DNA from: Duganella sacchari | Lineage (GTDB): Bacteria > Pseudomonadota > Gammaproteobacteria > Burkholderiales > Burkholderiaceae_D | Assembly: GCF_900143065.1 (NCBI RefSeq) | Contig: NZ_FRCX01000018.1 | Coordinates: 1 to 64,000 of the forward strand | Length of the DNA: 64,000 nt | Reading direction: 5' to 3' | Part shown: in pieces, positions 14,914 to 23,101 of the stretch | Layout: each line of letters starts with the position of its first letter | How positions within the stretch are numbered: position 1 is the stretch's first letter | The notes under the pieces: generated by a model | Databases searched by the model: none | Told to the model about the DNA's origin: nothing | The model's input: only the letters and a program-made list of their open reading frames with translations | Program-made: the position numbers and the translations under genes

Positions 14914-15544
14914 GAACAACTCGCAATCCCGCAAGGCTGCCGCGCGCGGCCTGGCGCCAAGAAAGGCGCCATCCCAGTCCCGTTCCGCGCAGACGGTGGA
15001 GACGATATTGGAGGGGGCAGCTCACATTTTGGAGCAGCTCGGGCTGGAAGGCTACACCACCAATGCCATCGCGGCCAAGGCGGGCGTCAGCATCGGCTCG
15101 CTGTATCAGTACTTCCCCAGCAAGGATGCTGTCACCATCGCGCTGATCGAGCGCGAGTCGTCCGAACTGGTGCGGGAAGCCAAGGCAGCCTTGCTCGGCG
15201 ACGACCGGCGCAGCGCCCTGCGCCAGCTGATCGAGATTGCCGTGCGCTACCAGCTGCGCCGTCCCAGACTGGCAAAGCTGCTGGACTTTGAACAGGACCG
15301 GCTGGCGCCCCTGCTGCCAACCTCCGGCAACGTCGCTACCCTGCACACCGCGCTGGTCGACTTCCTGAACGGCTGGCCAGGCGCCAGCGCCCGCCAGCCG
15401 CAAGTCGCCGCATCTGACCTGATGGCGATCATGAGCGCTCTGACCGACAGCGCTGGCCGCAGGGGGACAATGGATGCGGCAAAACTGGCCAACAGCATTG
15501 AAGGCGCCGTGCTGGGCTATCTCGCCGAAACGACCACCGGCTGA
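14912..15544 (+). CDS. TetR-family regulator
   Basis: 210 residues. An N-terminal TetR HTH spans residues about 25-70, with the recognition region GYTTNAIAAKAGVSIGSLYQYFPSKDA split over helices 2-4. The C-terminal ligand domain is unassigned. No Shine-Dalgarno is visible before ATG 14912 because the operator dyad runs up to and into the start codon, so the mRNA may be leaderless. The 3' end overlaps the convergent LysR gene by 28 bp. Confidence 0.88.
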   Translation: MNNSQSRKAAARGLAPRKAPSQSRSAQTVETILEGAAHILEQLGLEGYTTNAIAAKAGVSIGSLYQYFPSKDAVTIALIERESSELVREAKAALLGDDRRSALRQLIEIAVRYQLRRPRLAKLLDFEQDRLAPLLPTSGNVATLHTALVDFLNGWPGASARQPQVAASDLMAIMSALTDSAGRRGTMDAAKLANSIEGAVLGYLAETTTG

Positions 15545-16437
15545 TCGGTGGGGGCGAGGATGCTCGTGAGTTCTTCGTAGAGGAAGCTGGTCAGCGCCTT
15601 GATGCGGGCGGTGTCTTTGAGGTCGCGATGGGTAAGTAGCCACAGGCCGGTATCAAAACGCGGGTCTGGTTCGGTGATGCGTTGCAGACGGCGGTCATTG
15701 TCGGCGAGGTGACACAGGAGTGGCGCCATGCCGAGGCCTTCGCGCGTGGCGTCGGCCATCGCCAGCAGGCTGTCGACGCGCATGCGGACGCGTTCGGGCG
15801 GCACTGTCTGCGCCAGCCAGCGCGCCTGCTCCAGGTGCGCCAGCGTGTCGTCCAGTCCTATCCATTCATGCGCGGCCCAGTCGTCTGTGGCGATGCCGCG
15901 TTTGACGGACGCTTTCAGATAGCTGCGCGAGGCGTAGATGGCGCTGGAGAGTTTGCCCAGCTTGCGGCCGACCAGCGTGTCGGGCGGTGTATTGGACGGC
16001 CGCAGTGCGACGTCGGCTTCGCGCCGGTTCAGATTCAGGAAGGCATTGTTCATCACCAGTTGCAGACGCACGCCGGGATGCAGCTGCTGGAAGCGCGCCA
16101 GGGCCGGCATCAGCATGCTGCGCGCCAGCGTATCGGTGGTGGTGATGCGGATTTCTCCGCTCAATTCCTGATCGTGTCCGCCGACCGCGCTGTGTGCTGC
16201 CGCGATCTGTTCATCCACGCCTGCCAGACGCGCCTGTAATGTCTCGCCCGCGGCTGTCATGACGTAGCCGGACTGGAAGCGTTCGAACAGGCGCGTGCCG
16301 AGCGCGCGCTCCAGGCTGTCCAGCCGGCGCAGTACGGTGGAGTGATTGACGTCCAGCGCACGCGCGGCTGCGGACACGCTGCCCGCCCGTGTCATGGCCA
16401 CGAAACAGCGTAGATCTTCCCAATCCAGGTTATGCAT
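15517..16437 (-). CDS. LysR-family regulator, divergent from a GST operon
   Basis: 306 residues. The HTH (GSVSAAARALDVNHSTVLRRLDSLERALGTRLFERF) with recognition residues around NHSTVLRRLD is followed by a substrate-binding domain starting near LSGEIRITTTDTLA. It is the solo-type LysR often found divergent from small stress or detoxification operons, here the GST-SMR-methyltransferase unit. The gap of 90 bp is AT-rich and probably holds both promoters. Confidence 0.88.
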   Translation of the reverse strand: MHNLDWEDLRCFVAMTRAGSVSAAARALDVNHSTVLRRLDSLERALGTRLFERFQSGYVMTAAGETLQARLAGVDEQIAAAHSAVGGHDQELSGEIRITTTDTLARSMLMPALARFQQLHPGVRLQLVMNNAFLNLNRREADVALRPSNTPPDTLVGRKLGKLSSAIYASRSYLKASVKRGIATDDWAAHEWIGLDDTLAHLEQARWLAQTVPPERVRMRVDSLLAMADATREGLGMAPLLCHLADNDRRLQRITEPDPRFDTGLWLLTHRDLKDTARIKALTSFLYEELTSILAPTDQPVVVSAR

Positions 16438-16527
16438 TTTTGCGGAATGATTTGGTGAATTTCGCTAATTTTAATGCGTTTTCACACGGGGCATACTGGC
16501 TTCATCCAATCACGAAGGAGCTTGACC

Positions 16528-17136
16528 ATGATGACCCTGTACACCGCCAACACGCCCAACGGCCAGAAGGCCACGATTGCCTTGCAAGAGCTGGAACTGG
16601 CCTGCGAGGTGCGTCTGCTGAATCTCGGCGCCGGCCAGCAGCACGCGCCCGAGTTTGTGGCGATGAGCCCCAATCACAAAATTCCGCTGCTGGTAGACGA
16701 TGGCCAGGCGATCTTTGAATCCGGCGCCATCCTGATTCATCTGGCTGACAAGGCAGGCCGCCTGCTGCCGAAAGATGGCGCGGCACGCAGCACGGTGCTG
16801 CAATGGCTGTTCCTGCAGGTGGCGAGCGTGGGGCCGATGCTGGGCCAGTTGTGGTGGTTCCGCCATGCGTGCACCGAGCGTAATGAACAGGCGCTGGACC
16901 GCTACGGTAACGAAGTGCGCCGCCTGTACGGCGTGTACGAACAGCGCCTGGCCAGCAGCGCCTATCTTGCGGGTGACGATTACAGCATCGCCGATATCGC
17001 TACCTGGCCGTGGCTGGCGTCGCACACGGAGCTGGGGCTGGACATGACGGCCTATCCCGCCATCTCGGCATGGCTGGCGCGGATCGCGCAGCGCCCGGCG
17101 ACGGTACGCGGCATGGCGATCGCGAAAGGAGACTGA
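16528..17136 (+). CDS. Glutathione S-transferase family protein
   Basis: 202 residues from ATG 16528, with AAGGAG eight bases upstream; an in-frame earlier start at 16474 lacks a ribosome site. N-terminal thioredoxin-like domain with TPNGQKATIALQEL and the glutathione gamma-Glu contact FESGAILIHLADKAG, then an all-helical domain with the N-capping box DDYSIADIATWPW. It resembles nu-class/YfcG-like GSTs with disulfide-reductase activity; the substrate is not evident. First gene of a three-gene unit; the next start follows one base after its stop. Confidence 0.88.
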   Translation: MMTLYTANTPNGQKATIALQELELACEVRLLNLGAGQQHAPEFVAMSPNHKIPLLVDDGQAIFESGAILIHLADKAGRLLPKDGAARSTVLQWLFLQVASVGPMLGQLWWFRHACTERNEQALDRYGNEVRRLYGVYEQRLASSAYLAGDDYSIADIATWPWLASHTELGLDMTAYPAISAWLARIAQRPATVRGMAIAKGD

Positions 17137-17137
17137 G

Positions 17138-17461
17138 ATGGCCTGGCTGATCCTGCTGGCCGCTGCGCTGGTGGATATCGCCATGGCGGTGGCGCTGAAA
17201 TATGCGGAAGGCTGGACGCGCTTCTGGCCCAGCGTCGCCGGCCTGGTCTTTGCCAACGGCGCCATCGTATTGCTGACGATCGCGCTCCGGCAGCTGCCAG
17301 TCGGGACGGCGTTTGCGATCTTCACCGGCGTGGGCGCGGCGGGTATTGCCTTGATCGGCATGGTCACGTTCGGCGACAGCGCCAGCCCGCTGCGGCTGTT
17401 GTTGATCGCGACAATTATCGCTTGCATCGCCGGCCTGAAATGGACGGCAGGAGTAAGATAG
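17138..17461 (+). CDS. SMR-family small multidrug/guanidinium transporter, Glu replaced by Asp
   Basis: 107 residues with four hydrophobic helices, the size and layout of SMR transporters. ALKYAEGWTRFWPS and LPVGTAFAIFTGVGAAG are typical of the SugE/Gdx branch. The essential membrane Glu of helix 1 (residue 13 in SugE/Gdx, 14 in EmrE) is Asp13 here (ALVDIAMAVALKY). Asp at this site usually alters proton coupling, so activity may differ. Translationally coupled to the GST gene. Confidence 0.85.
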   Translation: MAWLILLAAALVDIAMAVALKYAEGWTRFWPSVAGLVFANGAIVLLTIALRQLPVGTAFAIFTGVGAAGIALIGMVTFGDSASPLRLLLIATIIACIAGLKWTAGVR

Positions 17462-17505
17462 CGCAGCCGCGTAATGTGCGCGGAAAATCAGGAAAGGTCA
17501 GATCC

Positions 17506-18291
17506 ATGAAAACTGTATTGTTCTTGAAGTCTGCGCTCGCCACGCTGGCGGTCGCGCCCTTGCTGTTGTCCATGCCCGCGCAGGCGCAAGCGCCTTCGCC
17601 CGCTGTCGCCGCGGCGGTTGCCGACAAAACGCGGCCGGAAAAAGACACCCAGCAGGATGCGATTCGCCGTCCGGCGGAGCTGATCGCCTTCGCCAACATC
17701 AAGCCGGGCGATGTGGTGATGGATGTGTGGCCGGGCGGCGGTTACTGGTCGCGTGTGTTCTCCACGCTGGTCGGACCGAAAGGCAAGGTGTACGCGTACG
17801 TGCCGGCTGAAATCACCGGCTTCAAGTCCGACCCGCTGGCATTGGCGAAAGCGATTCCCGCCGAGCCAGGCCACGGCAATGTGGAAGCGATTTCCTACCC
17901 GGCCGCCGAGCAGCCGCAGTCCGATATGTTCAACAAGGTGGATGTGGTCTGGACGTTTGAGAACTACCATGACCTGTACGACAGCTTCATGAAAGGCGCC
18001 GACGTCAACGCCTTCAACCAGGCTGTCTTCAAGCGCCTGAAACCGGGCGGCTACTACATCATCGTCGACCATGCTGCGGTTGCAGGCACGGGCTTGAAGC
18101 ACACGGAAGATCTGCACCGTATCGATCTGGCGACCGTCAAGGCGGAAGTGCAGAAGGCAGGCTTTGTGCTGGACGGCGAATCCAGCGTGCTGGCCATCCC
18201 TGGCGATGACCACCTGCTCAAAGTGTTCGATCCCGCAGTACGCGGCAAGACCGACCGCTTTGTACTGCGCTTCAAAAAGCCGTCACGTTAA
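17506..18291 (+). CDS. Exported SAM-methyltransferase-like protein (COG4798 type)
   Basis: About 261 residues from ATG 17506. It begins with a Sec signal peptide (TLAVAPLLLSMPAQAQA), unusual for a methyltransferase. The Rossmann motif I region is DVVMDVWPGGGYWSRVFSTLVGPKG, matching exported predicted methyltransferases. KVDVVWTFENYHDLYD and FKRLKPGGYYIIVDHA are motif II/III-like. A longer frame to 17422 would overlap the SMR gene. The methyl acceptor is unknown. Third gene of the GST operon, after a 44-bp gap. Confidence 0.82.
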   Translation: MKTVLFLKSALATLAVAPLLLSMPAQAQAPSPAVAAAVADKTRPEKDTQQDAIRRPAELIAFANIKPGDVVMDVWPGGGYWSRVFSTLVGPKGKVYAYVPAEITGFKSDPLALAKAIPAEPGHGNVEAISYPAAEQPQSDMFNKVDVVWTFENYHDLYDSFMKGADVNAFNQAVFKRLKPGGYYIIVDHAAVAGTGLKHTEDLHRIDLATVKAEVQKAGFVLDGESSVLAIPGDDHLLKVFDPAVRGKTDRFVLRFKKPSR

Positions 18292-18609
18292 GATAGGGGA
18301 AACTAATGCGGCGGAGGGTTTGCAAACCCTCCAGCTGCAACACTGGATACGGGCAGCGACAAGGCAAGCGACCCCGCCATTGAAAAGCGGCGCGCAAAAG
18401 CACTGGCGGTGAAGGACTGGATCATGCGTGAGCTGATTGACGACTACCGCGACTAGATCATGGTTGGCCTGGTAGTGAGTACGCAAAAGGGCTATGGCCG
18501 CAACCTGATTCGCATAGAGTCCCGCCTAGGCGCGTATATGGCGACGCAGGTAGTGACTAGTTCGCTTACTATCGATAATGGCGGCAAGCGAATTTGAACG
18601 GATAGCGCA
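18292..18609. other. Intergenic accessory stretch with a palindrome and short coding remnants
   Basis: A perfect 20-bp palindrome, GGAGGGTTTG-CAAACCCTCC (18313-18332), lies 22 bp after the methyltransferase stop; it has no T-run. A frame without a start reads TLDTGSDKASDPAIEKRR and on to LIDDYRD-stop at 18456, which looks like genuine protein sequence but is too short to identify. A 45-codon ATG frame (18460-18597, MVGLVVSTQKGYGR...) follows. Either may be debris of an inserted element; neither is called as a gene. Confidence 0.35.
18568..18585. repeat. Inverted repeat flanking the first Imm52-like gene (left copy)
   Basis: ACTATCGATAATGGCGGC at 18568-18585 recurs as its exact reverse complement at 19433-19450. 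The two 18-bp copies bracket the gene at 18610-19341 and each lies next to a near-identical 87-bp direct repeat. They mark the ends of a duplicated or rearranged unit. Confidence 0.7.
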
Positions 18610-18672
18610 CTAAAACTTCGTCACAAACTCCCTCAGCGTTGGAAGCAGGTCCTGGTCCACAAGCCGGGTTTC
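18586..18672. repeat. 87-bp direct repeat, copy 1 (3' end of Imm52-like gene)
   Basis: 18586-18672 matches 19458-19544 at all but one position. It covers the last 21 codons of the two paralogous genes and 24 bp of downstream flank. Upstream of it the genes diverge strongly. Confidence 0.85.
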
Positions 18673-19341
18673 TATGGCGTTTGCCTTCTTCACGTGTTCT
18701 GGGGCATTCACATCGAACGTGTCAGCGACCGTTACGATTAAGGTTCCTTGTTGCTTTTTCCCTTTGTCGTCCATGATGGGAATTACATGGGCCGCTTCCG
18801 GCACCTGTGCTGCCATGACCGTGTAGGGCAGGTAAATCATCCAGCCTGCCGATGGGCGATCTGGGAATATTTTTTTGTCGCTATAGTCATCTGGGTCAAC
18901 CTGTACAAGCATGGGCCTCCAGATAGCGATAATTGTTTGTACCAGCTTCACGACATTGCGGTAGTCTTTTAGTGCGGCGATACCCTTGCTGCTGAAGTCC
19001 AGATTGGAAGGGATGTAGCCGGTGTCCAGAGTTGTGGTGAAGGCCATTCCACCTTCGCCCTCTGTTCCGTTCCAGACGCCCAGATTTCTGAGGTCTGAAG
19101 CAAGATTGGCTTTGTCCGCCTTCGCCATGGCAATTGCCGCAGTGCTCGGACCTCCGTCGCTGAATGCTTTGTTCAGGCGCGAGTTTGCCTCTGTGTCGGC
19201 AGGGGGGAACCATTCGTCGAGTGGCACGTTTATAGTCTCAAGAAACTTGGCAAGCCTCCAAAGGCTTTCATAGTGTTCCTCGATGGTGGGTAAGCTGGCA
19301 CCTGCTCGAAAGTTCGCGCTAATTGTCAGATATTGGCTCAT
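18610..19341 (-). CDS. Imm52-like immunity protein, copy 1
   Basis: 243 residues, no signal peptide or membrane helix, so cytoplasmic. Features that I recall from the Imm52 family of polymorphic-toxin immunity proteins: an N-terminal SANFRAG segment, WFPPAD, a GVWNG block, GWMIYLP, QVPEA, and the C-terminal ETRLVDQDLLP. The role would be neutralising a cognate toxin, probably one delivered by a neighbouring cell. No toxin, VgrG or Rhs gene is next to it, so it looks like an orphan immunity gene. Base composition is more AT-rich than in neighbouring genes, hinting at transfer. Confidence 0.65.
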   Translation of the reverse strand: MSQYLTISANFRAGASLPTIEEHYESLWRLAKFLETINVPLDEWFPPADTEANSRLNKAFSDGGPSTAAIAMAKADKANLASDLRNLGVWNGTEGEGGMAFTTTLDTGYIPSNLDFSSKGIAALKDYRNVVKLVQTIIAIWRPMLVQVDPDDYSDKKIFPDRPSAGWMIYLPYTVMAAQVPEAAHVIPIMDDKGKKQQGTLIVTVADTFDVNAPEHVKKANAIETRLVDQDLLPTLREFVTKF

Positions 19342-19432
19342 GGCGTTAAAAACGTAGTGATGGGAGGAATTGAGCCTCGAATCTCTTGCTGAAGTAAGAA
19401 TGGCTCAAGGGCTAACAGCTGACTAACGAAAA

Positions 19433-19450
19433 GCCGCCATTATCGATAGT
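19433..19450. repeat. Inverted repeat flanking the first Imm52-like gene (right copy)
   Basis: Exact reverse complement of 18568-18585, situated eight bases before the second copy of the 87-bp direct repeat. Confidence 0.7.
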
Positions 19451-19457
19451 CAGCGCT

Positions 19458-19544
19458 AAGCGAATTTGAACGGATAGCGCACTAAAACTTCGTCACAAAC
19501 TCCCTCAACGTTGGAAGCAGGTCCTGGTCCACAAGCCGGGTTTC
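19458..19544. repeat. 87-bp direct repeat, copy 2
   Basis: Same sequence as 18586-18672 with one substitution. It covers the 3' end of the second Imm52-like gene. Confidence 0.85.
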
Positions 19545-20213
19545 GATAGCGTTTGCTTTTTTTACGTGGTCTGAATTATCGACATCGAATGTGTCCGTGG
19601 TCGTAATGATCAAGGTGCCTTGGTGCTTCTTACCATCGGCAGCCATGATTGGAACGATCTGTGCTGCTTCCGGCACTTGTTTTGCGCTTACCTCAAACGG
19701 GAGATAAATCATCCATCCCACCGGCGGGCGATCAGGGAATATTCGGTGCTTGCTGTACCCGCTGGGTGCCACTTTTACTAACATAGGATTCCATATGGTG
19801 ATCACAGCTTTAACGAGCGTGACCACATTCCTATAGTCGATAAATTCGGTAACCGCATCGGCGCTAAAATCCAGATCTGATGGAATGCGGCTGGTATTAT
19901 AGGTCGCCGTGTATGCTATTGCACCCTCGTCATCCTTACCATTCCAGACCCCCAGTGTACGAAGATCGGATGCGCGACTGCCCTTGTCAATCTTCGCTAG
20001 CGCGAGTGCAGCAGGGCTGACCCCACTGGGAAAAAATGCCTGGTTTAACAAGGAGTTTGCCTCCGTGTCCGCTGGCGGGAACCAACCGTTGATCGGTTGG
20101 CCCACTGTTTCCAGAGATTTGGCGAGCTTCCACAGATCATTGTACTGGTCGTCGATTGATGGAAGACTGGTGCCAGTCCGAAAGTTTGCGCTAACAGCGA
20201 GATAGAGACTCAT
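19482..20213 (-). CDS. Imm52-like immunity protein, copy 2
   Basis: 243 residues from ATG 20213 (MSLYLAVSANFRTG); an ORF open to 20267 adds residues not matched in copy 1. It shares the WFPPADTEANS, LGVWNG, FPDRP-x-GWMIYLP and QVPEAA blocks with copy 1, but the body is clearly diverged while the last 21 codons are nearly identical in DNA. Such tandem immunity paralogues usually protect against different variants of one toxin. Spacing to copy 1 is 140 bp. Confidence 0.65.
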   Translation of the reverse strand: MSLYLAVSANFRTGTSLPSIDDQYNDLWKLAKSLETVGQPINGWFPPADTEANSLLNQAFFPSGVSPAALALAKIDKGSRASDLRTLGVWNGKDDEGAIAYTATYNTSRIPSDLDFSADAVTEFIDYRNVVTLVKAVITIWNPMLVKVAPSGYSKHRIFPDRPPVGWMIYLPFEVSAKQVPEAAQIVPIMAADGKKHQGTLIITTTDTFDVDNSDHVKKANAIETRLVDQDLLPTLREFVTKF

Positions 20214-20505
20214 GGGGGTAAATGCGTAACAATGAGTAGTAGGGTCTTTGGCGAGTACGGCGCCCAAGTACGCGCGTAGGGCACTGAGCTTACTTCTTTT
20301 CGACGGTGGACTTCCAATACGGGGCGTTTAAGTGGGAAGAACCACGAATCGCCACTGTGTGCGAATTTCGGTAGATTCGGAAGGGAAGGAGGGACCCAAG
20401 CAGCTACACCAAATCGTGCCGCAGGTCCCGTCGCTGTTCTGCTTTATCCCCGTTATATGTTGTCCCGCTAGTTCAATGGTGGGGTCTAAATCTAAGGGTA
20501 GTATG
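20214..20505. other. Intergenic region without a supported gene
   Basis: About 290 bp between the Imm52-like gene and the end of rng. There are frames without starts on the minus strand (one ends in APYWKSTVEKK near 20290) but nothing I can identify. No terminator with a T-run was seen for rng. Confidence 0.35.
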
Positions 20506-21972
20506 TCACATCAAAATCACGTCGTACTGCTCCTGATGGTAGCTGTTTTCGACTTGTAGCGAGATCTTCTTGCCGATGAAGTCACCCAGCATCGCAAGGT
20601 GCTGGGATTCCTCTTCCAGGAACATGTCCACCACTTCCTGCGAGGCGAGGATGCGGAATTCGCGTGGGTTGAACTGCTTGGCTTCACGCAGCAGCTCGCG
20701 CAGGATTTCGTAGCAGATGGTGCGCGAGGTTTTGACCTGGCCACGGCCATTGCATGCGGGGCAGGGCTCGCACAGGATGTGCGCCAGCGATTCGCGCGTG
20801 CGCTTGCGCGTCATTTCCACCAGGCCCAGTGCCGAGAAGCCGCTCACCGACACCTTGGTGCGGTCGCGCGACAGGGCTTTCTTCAACTCCGCCAGCACCG
20901 CGTTGCGATGCTCGGTGTTTTCCATGTCGATGAAGTCGAGGATGATGATGCCGCCCAGATTGCGCAGACGCAGCTGGCGCGCAATCGCGTGCGCCGCTTC
21001 CAGGTTGGTCTTGAAAATCGTGTCCGCGAAATTGCGGCCTCCGACAAAACCGCCCGTGTTGACGTCGATGGTGGTCATGGCCTCGGTCTGATCGACGATC
21101 AGGTAGCCGCCGGATTTCAGGTCCACGCGGCGGCCCAGCGCGCGCAGGATTTCCTCTTCCACGCCGTACAGGTCAAACAGCGGACGTTCGCCCGTGTAGT
21201 GGTGCAGCCGTGGCAGCACGCCCGGCGTGTAAGCCTGGCCGAACTCCTGCAGGTTCACATAGTTTTCGCGCGAGTCGACCTGGATGGTGGCCGTTTCGTC
21301 GTGCACGAAGTCGCGCAGCACGCGCTGCGCCAGGCTCAAGTCCTGATGCAGCAAGGTGGTGGCAGGCCTGGTGCGTGCGCCGTGGGTGATGGCGGCCCAG
21401 GTCTTGCGCAGGTATTCGACGTCGGCGGCGATGTCGGAGTCCGACGCATCTTCCGCCTGCGTACGTACGATGTAGCCGCCTTTTTCTTCCTTCGGCAGCA
21501 GGTTTTGCAGGCGCGTGCGCAGCGCTTCGCGGTCCGCTTCCTTTTCAATTTTCTGCGAGATGCCGATGTGGCCATCCTGCGGCAGGTAGACCAGCATGCG
21601 GCCGGCGATCGAGATCTGCGTCGACAGGCGCGCGCCCTTGGTGCCGATCGGGTCTTTGATGACCTGGACTGTCAGCACCTGGCCGTCGAACAGGGTTTTT
21701 TCAATCGGTGTGGGCGGCGTGTTGCTGGCGCCGTCGTGCGACCGCGCTTCCCAGATATCCGCCACGTGCAGGAACGCCGCGCGCTCCAGGCCGATGTCGA
21801 TAAAGGCCGATTGCATGCCGGGCAGTACCCGCACGACCTTGCCGGAGTAGACGTTGCCAGCCAGGCCTCGGGTGAGGGTACGCTCGATGTGGAGTTCCTG
21901 CACGGCGCCCTGCACGATGAGGGCGACGCGGGTTTCCTGCGGAGTGATATTGATCAGGATATCTTCATTCAT
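20506..21972 (-). CDS. rng: Ribonuclease G
   Basis: About 488 residues from ATG 21972 (MNEDILINITPQETRVALI), the usual RNase G start. The S1 RNA-binding domain (GNVYSGKVVRVLPGMQSAFIDIGLERAAFLH) has an internal extension. The catalytic core includes TIDVNTGGFVG and ILDFIDM with the metal-binding Asp residues, and the zinc-link CEPCPACNGRG. The enzyme matures 16S rRNA and degrades mRNA. Last gene of the long minus-strand operon, 20 bp after maf. Confidence 0.95.
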   Translation of the reverse strand: MNEDILINITPQETRVALIVQGAVQELHIERTLTRGLAGNVYSGKVVRVLPGMQSAFIDIGLERAAFLHVADIWEARSHDGASNTPPTPIEKTLFDGQVLTVQVIKDPIGTKGARLSTQISIAGRMLVYLPQDGHIGISQKIEKEADREALRTRLQNLLPKEEKGGYIVRTQAEDASDSDIAADVEYLRKTWAAITHGARTRPATTLLHQDLSLAQRVLRDFVHDETATIQVDSRENYVNLQEFGQAYTPGVLPRLHHYTGERPLFDLYGVEEEILRALGRRVDLKSGGYLIVDQTEAMTTIDVNTGGFVGGRNFADTIFKTNLEAAHAIARQLRLRNLGGIIILDFIDMENTEHRNAVLAELKKALSRDRTKVSVSGFSALGLVEMTRKRTRESLAHILCEPCPACNGRGQVKTSRTICYEILRELLREAKQFNPREFRILASQEVVDMFLEEESQHLAMLGDFIGKKISLQVENSYHQEQYDVILM

Positions 21973-21992
21973 GCCCCGATCATACACGGGCC

Positions 21993-22613
21993 TCAGGGCA
22001 GGGGCAAACCCGCCTGACGCAGCAGTTGCACGGTTTCGTAGATGGGCAGGCCCATGATGCCGGAATGGCTGCCGGCGATGTGTTCGATGAATTGCGCCGC
22101 CGGGCCTTGAATGCCGTAGCCGCCGGCTTTGTCGTATGGCTCCGAGGAGGCGCAGTAGGCCGCTATGGCCGCCGGTGACAGCACGCCAAAGCGCACCTCC
22201 GACACCTGCGTGATCTGGCCCGAGAACGAGGGCGACGCCACCGCAATCGACGTCAGCACCTGGTGCGTGCGGCCCGACAGCTGCTGCAGCATGGCGCTGG
22301 CTTCGGCCGGATTGGCCGGCTTGCCGAGAATCGCGCCATCGATGGTGACGGTGGTGTCGGCCGACAGCACGGCGCGCGGCGCCATGCGGCGTTTCACCAC
22401 CAGGTCTGCGGCAAACGCCGCCTTCTCACGCGCCACGCGGGCGACATAATCGAGCGGCGCTTCGCCGGCATGCACTTCTTCGGTGACGTCGGCGCCACGC
22501 GGGCCGTCGCTGCGCAGCAGCAGCAATTCAAAGTCGATGCCGACCTGGCGCAGCAGCTCGCGGCGCCGCGGACTTTTTGAGGCGAGATAGATCTTCTTTT
22601 CGACCGGCTTCAT
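21993..22613 (-). CDS. maf: Maf family nucleotide pyrophosphatase
   Basis: 206 residues. YLASKSPRRRELLRQVGI is the Maf signature, and SADTTVTIDGAILGKP holds the catalytic Asp and Lys. EPYDKAGGYGIQG completes the active site. The family hydrolyses dTTP, UTP or modified pyrimidine nucleotides to monophosphates. The SADTTV form suggests the YhdE-like dTTP/UTP group. Lies between rlmH and rng, a common betaproteobacterial arrangement. Confidence 0.93.
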   Translation of the reverse strand: MKPVEKKIYLASKSPRRRELLRQVGIDFELLLLRSDGPRGADVTEEVHAGEAPLDYVARVAREKAAFAADLVVKRRMAPRAVLSADTTVTIDGAILGKPANPAEASAMLQQLSGRTHQVLTSIAVASPSFSGQITQVSEVRFGVLSPAAIAAYCASSEPYDKAGGYGIQGPAAQFIEHIAGSHSGIMGLPIYETVQLLRQAGLPLP

Positions 22614-22624
22614 GTCGTTATGTT

Positions 22625-23095
22625 TTAAACGCGGTGATAAGGGTGGTTCTGCGTAATGGTCCAGGCACGGTACAGCTGCTCTGCCAGCATCACGCGCACC
22701 ATACCATGCGGCAGCGTCATACTGGAAATCCGTATCAAACCTTCCGCGCGCGCCTTCAGCGCAGGATCGAGACCGTCGGCGCCGCCGATCAGGAAGGCCG
22801 TGTCGCGGCCGTCCTGCTGCCAGGCTTCCAGCTGCTGCGACAGGCCCACCGAGGTGAGGTCCTTGCCGCGTTCATCGAGCGCAATGATGCGCACCGATTT
22901 CGGCAAGGCCGCTTCGATGCGCTCACGCTCCAGCGCCATGGCGGTAGCCGCAGTCTTGCTGCCCGAACGTTCGACCGGCTTGATTTCCTTGAGCACGATC
23001 TTCAGTTCCGGCGGCATGCGCTTTACATACTCGGCGTAGCCGGTTTCGATCCAGGCCGGCATTTTATGGCCGACCGCAGCGATGATCAGCTGCAT
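22625..23095 (-). CDS. rlmH: 23S rRNA pseudouridine-1915 N3-methyltransferase
   Basis: 156 residues, the standard length. SPOUT fold with the deep-knot SAM site [10 protein letters not shown] and the C-terminal [18 protein letters not shown] signature, ending HPYHRV as usual for RlmH. It methylates pseudouridine 1915 in helix 69 of 23S rRNA on assembled ribosomes. Located 6 bp after rsfS, consistent with the widespread rsfS-rlmH pair. Confidence 0.96.
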   Translation of the reverse strand: MQLIIAAVGHKMPAWIETGYAEYVKRMPPELKIVLKEIKPVERSGSKTAATAMALERERIEAALPKSVRIIALDERGKDLTSVGLSQQLEAWQQDGRDTAFLIGGADGLDPALKARAEGLIRISSMTLPHGMVRVMLAEQLYRAWTITQNHPYHRV

Positions 23096-23101
23096 ACAGA
23101 T

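Noticed and set aside
20445-20490. tRNA-like sequence near GCTAGTTCAATGGTGG
   Set aside because: No acceptor stem, anticodon arm or T arm can be formed.
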